NCBI GenBank assembly: GCA_038238115.1
Contig: JBBRYB010000151.1
Location: 1 to 5,838 of the forward strand
Direction of reading: 5' to 3'
Length of the DNA stretch: 5,838 nt
Source: JBBRYB01 sp038238115
GTDB lineage: Bacteria; Actinomycetota; Actinomycetes; Propionibacteriales; Nocardioidaceae
Shown here: positions 1-4,962 of the stretch, piece by piece
Position numbering within the stretch: position 1 is the first letter of the stretch
Layout of the letters: each line of letters begins with the position of its first letter
Position numbers and translations under genes: made by a program
Notes under the pieces: generated by a model
Databases searched by the model: none
The model's input: the letters and a program-made list of their open reading frames with translations, nothing else
What the model was told of the DNA's origin: nothing

Positions 1-1
1 C

Positions 2-85
2 TACCTCGCGCTCCAGCTCAAAGCCCGGGAGGCAGGTGTCTCGACGCCGGTCTACGGGCTGCAGGAGACTCACCACCTGCGCTGA
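2..85 (+). CDS. C-terminal end of an unrecognised protein (partial)
   Basis: Frame 2 is open from the window edge and encodes 27 residues ending ...STPVYGLQETHHLR before a TGA at 83-85. About 23 of the 27 codons end in G or C, which is what a real gene in a high-GC actinobacterium shows, and the other plus-strand frames here look less coding. I do not recognise the family from so short a tail, and no domain can be named. The gene lies upstream of the tRNA-Pro gene on the same strand, about 120 bp away. The call rests on codon bias and an open frame only; the rest of the gene is outside the window. Confidence 0.5.
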   Translation, partial: YLALQLKAREAGVSTPVYGLQETHHLR

Positions 86-138
86 CCGGGGGTACGGAGA
101 GGGCCGCGCCGCGCGAGATGAGGGTTCATGGCGCCCGC

Positions 139-144
139 TAGACT
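139..144 (+). promoter_or_regulatory. Possible -10 element upstream of tRNA-Pro
   Basis: TAGACT fits the actinobacterial -10 pattern TAnnnT and lies about 64 bp before the mature tRNA 5' end. No convincing -35 is seen 16-19 bp upstream. A second weak candidate, TATGGA, lies at 167-172. Either could drive the tRNA; the choice is a guess. Confidence 0.22.
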
Positions 145-207
145 GCTCGCTGGTGTTCAGCCGCAGTATGGATGTGGACACCGCGGCTGACCCGGCGACG
201 GGTCGGA

Positions 208-281
<74 letters not shown>

Positions 282-685
282 CCTTATTTGTACCGTTATC
301 GACTGGTAGAAAAGGGATCATTTGACGGTTGAGATTTGACGTAGCGAGCGCGTTTCGCTGTCTATTGGACGTAAATGGTGGCTCAACCGGTCGGACCTGT
401 GGTGCTTGAGCCCTTAGTGTTCTGCGTCTTGCTGGCGGCCGCGTGCAAGGGTGGTTCATGCCTCCATGGCGGGCGCAAGTTGTCCTTACGTTCAAGGCTC
501 TCGCCAATGCCGCCGCGAGGGGAGGGCACTGGAGCCTTTGACCGTTGGCCAAGGCGTGAGCAGTGGGTCTGAGCCTGCACATGTCGATCCACAAGGGGTT
601 GTCGACGCGCATCTCATCAGGAACGGTCGAGGGGTTAGGTTCGGTACGGGAAGAGAGTTGCCCAACTGAATCAAGGAGAGGCGCG
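282..685. other. Gap between tRNA-Pro and the aldehyde dehydrogenase gene, no supported gene
   Basis: The first 80 or so bases (282-365) are clearly AT-richer than the rest of the window, then composition returns to normal. Short open frames exist on both strands, but none shows a recognisable domain, a good ribosome-binding site or steady codon bias. Visible small structures are a direct repeat TTTGACG (321-327 and 335-341), inverted repeats ACAA-GGGG-TTGT (591-602) and AGTTG-CC-CAACT (656-667), and a -10-like TAGGTT at 636-641 without a clear -35. The dehydrogenase promoter should lie in this gap, but I cannot place it with confidence. No integrase and no second copy of the tRNA 3' end is seen in the window. 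Confidence 0.6.
673..681 (+). promoter_or_regulatory. Ribosome-binding site that fixes the dehydrogenase start
   Basis: AAGGAGAGG sits just before the ATG at 686; its AGGAG core is 7 nt from the start codon. The same frame is open back to an ATG at 563, but the extra 41 residues look non-coding and lie before this site, so the start at 686 is preferred. Confidence 0.85.
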
Positions 686-2083
686 ATGAGCGACGTCAGG
701 ACATCTGGACCGGTCTACCAAGTGGTCAACCCGGCTACGGGCGAGGTCGTCGAGACCTTTGAGAGCGCGACGGATGGAGAGATCGAGGCGGCGCTCGCAG
801 CTGCGCGCGCGGCATACGCCGTCTGGCGGGACGTGCCGATCACGGAGCGAGCCAAGACCGTCAAGCGGATCGGCGAACTGTTCGCGGAGCGACGGGCCGA
901 GCTTGCCGCGATCGCGACCGAGGAGATGGGCAAGCCACTGGGCGAGTCCCGTGGCGAGGCGAAGTTCTGCGGCGAGATCTTCGACTACTTCGCGACCGAA
1001 GGTCCCGAACTCGCGGCCGACCAGCCGATCAAGACGTTCTCCGGTGGCAAGGCAACAGTGCAGAAGCTCCCGATCGGGCCGCTGCTGGGGATCATGCCGT
1101 GGAATTACCCCTTCTATCAGATCGCCCGGTTCGCGGCGCCCAACTTGATGCTGGGGAACACGATCGTGCTCAAGCACGCGGAGTCGGTGCCGAAGTGTGC
1201 GCTTGCGGTCCAGCAGATCATGGTCGACGCCGGGCTGCCCGAGGGCGCCTACGTCAACGTGTTCGCTTCCCATAACCAGATCGAGCAGGTCATCGGTGAC
1301 CCGCGCATCGCTGGCGTCTCGCTGACCGGATCGGAGCGAGCGGGTGCTGTGGTCGCCTCGATCGCTGGAAGGAATCTCAAGAAGTGCGTGCTCGAGCTCG
1401 GCGGTTCCGATCCCTATGTCGTGCTGGACACCGATGACGTCGCCGCGGCTGCCGACCTGGCGTGGGAGACGCGGATCAGCAACACCGGCCAGGCGTGTAA
1501 CTCCAACAAGCGGATGATAGTCATGGACGATGTCTACGACGGCTTCGTTGCCCGGCTCACTGAACTTGCCAAGGACCTCCGTCCCGGAGACCCGGCCGAA
1601 CGCGCCGAGGGCACCTTCGCCCCGCTGTCCTCGCGGGCCGCAGCGGAGCTGCTGGCCGACCAGGTCGAGGATGCCGTGAGCAAGGGCGCCACCCTGCACG
1701 CCGGCGGTGTCCTCGGTGGGGGTCCGGCGGCGTACTACTCGCCAGCGGTGCTCACTGGGGTCACTGAGGACATGCGCGCCTACCGTGAGGAGCTGTTCGG
1801 ACCGGTCGCGGTGGTCTACTCGGTCTCCAGCGATGACGAGGCGCTCGCTCTGGCCAACGACAGCGCCTACGGTCTCGGCGGGGCCGTGTTCAGCACCGAC
1901 ACCGAGCGTGCGACGAAGGTTGCCGCCCGACTTGACGTGGGGATGTCCAACGTCAACACCCCAGCAGGGGAGGGCGCCGAGGTGCCCTTCGGTGGCGTCA
2001 AGCGCAGCGGGTTCGGACGTGAGCTCGGGCCTCTCGGCATGGATGAGTTCGTGAACAAGCGGATGTTCTACGTGGCCGACTAG
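686..2083 (+). CDS. NAD(P)-dependent succinate-semialdehyde dehydrogenase-type aldehyde dehydrogenase
   Basis: This 465-residue soluble enzyme belongs to the aldehyde dehydrogenase superfamily. It most resembles E. coli Sad (YneI) and mycobacterial GabD1 in length and in stretches such as KKCVLELGGSDP and FGGVKRSGFGREL. It is expected to oxidise succinate semialdehyde to succinate with NAD(P)+, the last step of GABA breakdown. The catalytic set is complete: oxyanion-hole Asn140 (in PWNYP), Lys163 near the cofactor, the LTGS turn at 213-216, general-base Glu237 and nucleophile Cys271 (NTGQACNS). The EELFGPV motif at 368-374 supplies the conserved Glu369 and Phe371. The N-terminal PATGE at 16-20 is typical of the family. 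A strong ribosome-binding site supports the start. It stands alone: 400 bp separate it from the tRNA and it is followed by decayed DNA. The substrate is inferred from family likeness; another short-chain aldehyde remains possible. Confidence 0.93.
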   Translation: MSDVRTSGPVYQVVNPATGEVVETFESATDGEIEAALAAARAAYAVWRDVPITERAKTVKRIGELFAERRAELAAIATEEMGKPLGESRGEAKFCGEIFDYFATEGPELAADQPIKTFSGGKATVQKLPIGPLLGIMPWNYPFYQIARFAAPNLMLGNTIVLKHAESVPKCALAVQQIMVDAGLPEGAYVNVFASHNQIEQVIGDPRIAGVSLTGSERAGAVVASIAGRNLKKCVLELGGSDPYVVLDTDDVAAAADLAWETRISNTGQACNSNKRMIVMDDVYDGFVARLTELAKDLRPGDPAERAEGTFAPLSSRAAAELLADQVEDAVSKGATLHAGGVLGGGPAAYYSPAVLTGVTEDMRAYREELFGPVAVVYSVSSDDEALALANDSAYGLGGAVFSTDTERATKVAARLDVGMSNVNTPAGEGAEVPFGGVKRSGFGRELGPLGMDEFVNKRMFYVAD

Positions 2084-2126
2084 GCCCGGCGCACCGCACC
2101 GCCAGCTCTAGACGGCGCACGCGTCA

Positions 2127-2267
2127 CTATGCGGGCCCGGGCATCTGCAGCACCACTCGGAGGGCGGTGCCCGCCTCAAGGACGGCGAAGCCCTCTGCCG
2201 TGCCAGTATGCAGACGCAGGGTCTGCTCGCGGTGCGACTGGGGTGTACCGGCGTTTAGGATGATCAT
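2127..2267 (-). CDS. Possible short or truncated minus-strand gene (unrecognised)
   Basis: The minus strand has a 46-codon frame from an ATG at 2267-2265 to a TAG at 2129-2127, and the frame stays open further upstream into the transposase remnant. About 78% of codons end in G or C, and the peptide (ending ALRVVLQMPGPA) reads like protein rather than noise. I do not recognise a family. It could be the C-terminal scrap of a gene cut by the neighbouring insertion element, or chance. There is no convincing ribosome-binding site for the ATG. Confidence 0.2.
   Translation of the reverse strand: MIILNAGTPQSHREQTLRLHTGTAEGFAVLEAGTALRVVLQMPGPA
2160..2177 (+). terminator. GC-rich hairpin downstream of the dehydrogenase gene
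   Basis: GAGGGCGG (2160-2167) can pair with CCGCCTC (2171-2177) across a TGC loop, giving seven pairs with one bulged G. It lies 76 bp after the dehydrogenase stop codon and has no T-run. Such tail-less hairpins can end transcription in Actinobacteria, but the distance from the stop and the missing U-tract make this tentative. It also falls inside the possible minus-strand frame, so it may be a by-product of that sequence. Confidence 0.3.
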
Positions 2268-2638
2268 GGTCGTGTTCCTCGGGCTGGTCTGCCTGGTCAT
2301 GGTTGGTGTGTTCGGTTGGCCCGTGCTTCTCTGCCGCGGGGACGCGTCAAACGACGCCGAGACCCTGTCCGGGCGCCTGGGGGCGGATTGTTACGCGGAG
2401 CGGCTCGTGGGCAGTCTTCGCCGCGAGTGTCTGTCAACCTGACGCTCATCTGGGAGAACGGGCACCTCCGATCGGTGTTGGCCGGCTACCAGTCCCACGT
2501 CAATGATCATCGGCCACATCAAGGGCGCGAACAACACCCGCCCAACCATGACCCGGATCGGGTGATCGACCTGGCCGCTCCGGTCCGTCGACGGGAGGTT
2601 CTCGGAGACTGATCCGCGAATACCAGCGAGCCGCATGA
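2260..2638 (+). pseudogene. Decayed integrase-core (DDE-type) transposase, internally deleted and frameshifted
   Basis: Three pieces of one transposase are joined in three frames. Frame 1 opens with a hydrophobic N-terminus (FLGLVCLVMVGVFGWPVLL then CRGDASNDAETL, about 2260-2367). This resembles the start of an actinobacterial integrase family whose intact form reads like VRxxGWxVLLARSxASKDAELL. It then jumps straight to the C-terminal end of the catalytic core, CYAERLVGSLRREC, whose Glu (codon 2398-2400) is the likely third acid of the DDE triad. Around 2431-2442 the frame changes, and frame 3 continues with TLIWENGHLRSVLAGYQSH, HRPHQGREQHPP and DLAAPVRRREVLG. A missing base near 2605-2608 shifts the last residues, LIREYQRAA, into frame 2, ending at the TGA at 2636-2638. 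The helix-turn-helix region and both catalytic Asp residues are gone, so the protein is dead. The family match is from memory of its motifs. Confidence 0.8.
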
Positions 2639-2690
2639 TCATGCAAACAGACCTGCCGACTCCAGGGGTATTGGCACGGGGCAGGATGAC

Positions 2691-2903
2691 ATGGCCTTGG
2701 CGCTGCAGTACGCCGTGGTTGAAGGCCGCACCGTGGGCAGCGACCTGGAGGCGGAGCATGCGTGGCTGCTCATGATCAGCCGGGGCCAGCGGCGTTTGGC
2801 CGTTGTCGACGACGAGGGTGCTCTTCTCGGTCGGCTGTGCCTGAAGCGCAAGCTCACCGGGTTCTCCAGTGACGCGGACGCCATGGCGCGGACGGCCGAT
2901 CGG
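2691..2903 (+). pseudogene. Fragment of a CBS-domain protein without its own stop
   Basis: From ATG 2691 the frame encodes a recognisable single CBS motif: TVGSDLEAEHAWLLMISRG, then QRRLAVVDDEGALLGRLCLK, then RKLTGFSSDADAMARTADR, at residues 14-71. Full CBS-domain proteins carry at least two such motifs, which together form a nucleotide-binding pair. Here the first is absent, and the frame before 2691 gives no match and no ribosome-binding site. After about residue 71 the sequence loses all likeness, yet the frame stays open to 3341, running antisense through most of the marR gene. That means the native stop has been lost. It follows the transposase remnant by about 50 bp, which suggests a gene broken during insertion and deletion. 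A short expressed protein cannot be excluded but seems unlikely. Confidence 0.55.
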
Positions 2904-2956
2904 TATCAGGGGATGCGAGAGCAGTCGCTTCTCAGCAGCCGCGCTGACGCATTCAG

Positions 2957-3553
2957 TCAGATGCCCCACTCAAGAAGCCGCGGGTCGCGAGCGGCGGCGG
3001 GACGGTCGCTCGGCCACAAGTCGGAGCGTGCCGCCTGGTTGAAGGGCTCGAGCGCCGTCATCAGGCGTCGGCGGTCGTTCTCGGTCATGCGGCCCACGAT
3101 GACGGCCAGTTCTTGTCTGCGGCGCTCCATGAGCCTTTCGACGAAGTTCCGGCCGCGCTCGGTCAGGGTGAGTGCCACGTGGCGACGGTCGGCAGCCTGC
3201 GCGCCGCGGTCAATTAGGCCGGCCGCCACCAGTCGCTCGCATGTTCGGCTGGCGTTGGAAGCGTTGACGCCCAACCCGTCGGCCACGGCCGAGAGATTCA
3301 GCGGCTCGCCAGTCCACAGCAGCACCAGGATCCGCATCTGAGGAACTGACACGGCCGAGTCCACGGATTCCAAGGCCCGGACTGCAGCGGCGAGGATGGC
3401 GCGGCTGGCGAACATCAGCTGGGTGAGGTCGCCGTCGACCGCACCGGCCCTCGCTTCGCCGAGCTTCGGCGCGAGCCCCATCCTGGACTGGGCGTCGGTT
3501 CTGTGTGCCGTCACACCTCGACCGTAGGGATATGGCGGCACGGGCACTCCCAT
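2957..3553 (-). CDS. MarR-family winged-helix transcriptional regulator
   Basis: This 198-residue cytoplasmic DNA-binding protein is transcribed away from narK. The winged helix spans roughly residues 70-135: VPQMRILVLLW begins it, LNLSAVADGLGV leads to the recognition helix NASNASRTCERLVAAGLI (97-114), and the wing AADRRHVALTLTERG carries the Asp-Arg-Arg motif (122-124) typical of MarR proteins. Long helices on either side would form the dimer interface. The frame is open further upstream, but the ATG at 3553 is preferred because GGGAGG precedes it by 7 nt. The N-terminal 40 residues are a loose extension beyond the usual family core. Its only cysteine is Cys105, within the recognition helix, so it cannot hold an iron-sulfur cluster through several cysteines as the corynebacterial nitrate regulator ArnR is reported to do. 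Its place next to narK suggests it controls the nitrate genes and itself; the ligand is unknown. Confidence 0.9.
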   Translation of the reverse strand: MGVPVPPYPYGRGVTAHRTDAQSRMGLAPKLGEARAGAVDGDLTQLMFASRAILAAAVRALESVDSAVSVPQMRILVLLWTGEPLNLSAVADGLGVNASNASRTCERLVAAGLIDRGAQAADRRHVALTLTERGRNFVERLMERRRQELAVIVGRMTENDRRRLMTALEPFNQAARSDLWPSDRPAAARDPRLLEWGI

Positions 3554-3568
3554 CCTTGTGCCTCCCGG

Positions 3569-3588
3569 TAGGGGACTTAGGTCCCTAT
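3569..3588 (+). promoter_or_regulatory. DosR/DevR-like box in the marR-narK intergenic region
   Basis: The core GGGACTTAGGTCCC (3572-3585) differs at one base of 14 from the core of the mycobacterial DosR (DevR) consensus TTSGGGACTWWAGTCCCSAA; the outer flanks match less well. DosR is the response regulator that activates hypoxia- and NO-induced genes, and in Mycobacterium tuberculosis narK2 is one of its targets. The box is 68 bp before the narK start and 18 bp before the marR start. Activation of narK through it is therefore plausible, and binding here would probably cover the marR promoter. The match is seen directly; the regulator and its effect are inferred. Confidence 0.6.
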
Positions 3589-3592
3589 CGTA
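3587..3592 (-). promoter_or_regulatory. Possible -10 element of marR
   Basis: Read on the minus strand this is TACGAT, which fits TAnnnT, and it would place the marR transcription start near 3580, within the DosR-like box. The -35 position (about 3610-3615, CAACAT on the minus strand) is poor and overlaps the 12-bp palindrome. Confidence 0.35.
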
Positions 3593-3611
3593 ACGACTGC
3601 GAACCAGCAAT

Positions 3612-3623
3612 GTTGGTACCAAC
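3612..3623. promoter_or_regulatory. Perfect 12-bp palindrome, candidate MarR operator
   Basis: GTTGGTACCAAC is a perfect inverted repeat without a spacer, lying midway between the DosR-like box and the narK start codon, 30 bp before the ATG. MarR dimers bind such short palindromes next to their own genes. At this place it would cover the likely narK transcription start and the marR -35 region, so one bound dimer could repress both. That the neighbouring MarR protein binds it is inferred. Confidence 0.5.
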
Positions 3624-3653
3624 GCAAACATCTACGACGCGAGGGAGCGAACG

Positions 3654-4862
3654 ATGTCAACGACAGTCGAACGAAGGGCGACCAACGGCCGGCGGGCCGG
3701 GCTGATGCTCGCCGTGGCGACCCTGGGGTTCGCCCTCAACTTCTGGGCGTGGGCACTGCTGTCCCCGCTGGCGGTCTCGTTTACCGCGGCCCTCAAGTTG
3801 TCGTCGCTCCAGCAGTCTCTGCTGGTCGCCGTGCCGGTCGTGGTGGGCTCCCTGGGTCGCATTCCCGTCGGTGCGCTCACCGACCGCTTCGGCGGGCGGA
3901 TTATGTTCCCGATCGTCTCCTTGGTCACCGTCGTCCCGGTGCTCTACCTGGGGCTCTTCGGTCACTCCAGCTTGGCTGCCTTGCTGGTGGGCGGCTTCTT
4001 CCTCGGCATCGCCGGAACCGCGTTCGCCGTCGGCGTGCCGTTTGTCAGCGCATGGTTCCCGCCGGAGCGGCGAGGCTTCGCCGTGGGCATGTTCGGCGCC
4101 GGCATGGGCGGCACCGCGATCAGCGCGCTGACCACGGTCAAGCTGGTGGATGCGCACACCACGAGCACCCCGTTCGTTATCACCGCGGTCGTGCTGGTGA
4201 CGTACGGCGTCCTCGCGGCGTTGGTCCTGCGCGACTCCCCGACTCGCATGGTCGCCACCGAGTCGCTGGGCCAGCGGCTGCGCGGCGCGGCGGCGCTCCC
4301 GATCACCTGGCAGGCAGCGGCGCTCTACGCGATCGGGTTCGGGGGCTACGTCGCCTTCAGCGTCTACCTCCCCACCTACCTGAAGAACGCCTACCTGCTC
4401 ACCCCCGCGGACGCGTCGAACCGGATGGCCGGCTTCGTCGTCGTCGCTGTGCTCATGCGGCCAGTCGGCGGCTGGCTCTCGGACCGCCTGCGTCCCGCCT
4501 ACGTGCTGACTGTTGCCTTCGCCGTCGTCGCGACCGGTGCGCTCTTCCAGTCGTCCACACCTGCGCTTGTCCCGCTGGGCACGGTGGTGTTCCTGGCGAT
4601 GGCTGGTGCCCTCGGTGCGGCTTCGGGCGCGACGTTCGCGCTGGTCGCGCAGGGGGCACCGGGCTCCCAGGTCGGCTCCGTCACGGGCATCGTGGGGGCG
4701 GCCGGCGGTCTCGGTGGTTTCATCCCACCACTGGTGATGGGCTCGATCTTCGGTCACACCGGCGACTATCGGACCGGGCTGCTGGCCCTGTCCGCAATGG
4801 CCATGTTGGTGCTGCTGCTCGCCGCCTCGATGCGTCGCACGGTCACCCCCCACCTGGCATGA
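3654..4862 (+). CDS. narK: NarK-type nitrate/nitrite transporter (MFS)
   Basis: This 402-residue inner-membrane protein moves nitrate in, and probably nitrite out, for respiration. It belongs to the nitrate/nitrite porter family of the major facilitator superfamily and has twelve hydrophobic segments from about residue 16 to 392. The two family signatures are present. One is the glycine-rich stretch from GIAGTAFAVG through WFPPERRGFAVGMFGAGMGG (118-153); the other runs from GAASGATFAL to GIVGAAGGLGGFIPP (321-359). Arg69 (SLGRIPVG, helix 2) and Arg269 (MRPVGGWLSDR, helix 8) match the two substrate-binding arginines of E. coli NarK. The length is close to that of mycobacterial NarK2 and shorter than E. 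coli NarK. GAGGGAG at 3641-3647 supports the start. It is divergent from marR, and narG follows after 100 bp on the same strand with no terminator, so co-transcription is likely. Confidence 0.95.
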   Translation: MSTTVERRATNGRRAGLMLAVATLGFALNFWAWALLSPLAVSFTAALKLSSLQQSLLVAVPVVVGSLGRIPVGALTDRFGGRIMFPIVSLVTVVPVLYLGLFGHSSLAALLVGGFFLGIAGTAFAVGVPFVSAWFPPERRGFAVGMFGAGMGGTAISALTTVKLVDAHTTSTPFVITAVVLVTYGVLAALVLRDSPTRMVATESLGQRLRGAAALPITWQAAALYAIGFGGYVAFSVYLPTYLKNAYLLTPADASNRMAGFVVVAVLMRPVGGWLSDRLRPAYVLTVAFAVVATGALFQSSTPALVPLGTVVFLAMAGALGAASGATFALVAQGAPGSQVGSVTGIVGAAGGLGGFIPPLVMGSIFGHTGDYRTGLLALSAMAMLVLLLAASMRRTVTPHLA

Positions 4863-4962
4863 GAGCCGCCGCCGTAGTGACTCGGGCCATTCGCACGGCA
4901 CCGGGTCTAGGGTCGAGGGACAGCCCGTCCATGGTTCGTCCGACTCTCAGAGAGCCTCGTCG
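4863..4962 (+). other. narK-narG spacer with self-complementary leader
   Basis: No terminator or gene is seen in these 100 bp, so narK and narG can share a transcript. Two small structures stand out: GGAC-N5-GTCC (4918-4930), and CTCTC-A-GAGAG (4944-4954), whose right arm is the only ribosome-binding-site candidate for narG, 8 nt before its ATG. TAGGGT at 4908-4913 fits a -10 pattern but lacks a proper -35. Confidence 0.4.

Noticed and set aside
563..685. Longer N-terminus for the dehydrogenase from an ATG at 563
   Set aside because: The extra 41 residues do not resemble the family, and a strong ribosome-binding site lies just before the ATG at 686.
671..1699. Long minus-strand open frame (342 codons) opposite the aldehyde dehydrogenase
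   Set aside because: It is a shadow caused by the strong G/C third-position bias of the real gene; the peptide has no recognisable domain, while the plus-strand protein is complete with all catalytic residues.
2260..2643. ATGATCATG at both ends of the transposase remnant (2260-2268 and 2635-2643) as a target-site duplication
   Set aside because: Both copies overlap the coding start and stop of the element rather than flanking it, and the 8-bp core also occurs inside at 2503-2510, so chance is the simpler reading.
3503..3516. Inverted repeat GTGTG-CCGT-CACAC as a CRP/GlxR site
   Set aside because: The half-site spacing is two bases shorter than the CRP-type consensus, and it lies within the marR coding sequence.
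3657..4901. Minus-strand open frame of 414 codons opposite narK
   Set aside because: The product is an Arg/Gly/His-rich low-complexity chain typical of antisense frames, and narK on the plus strand has clear family signatures.
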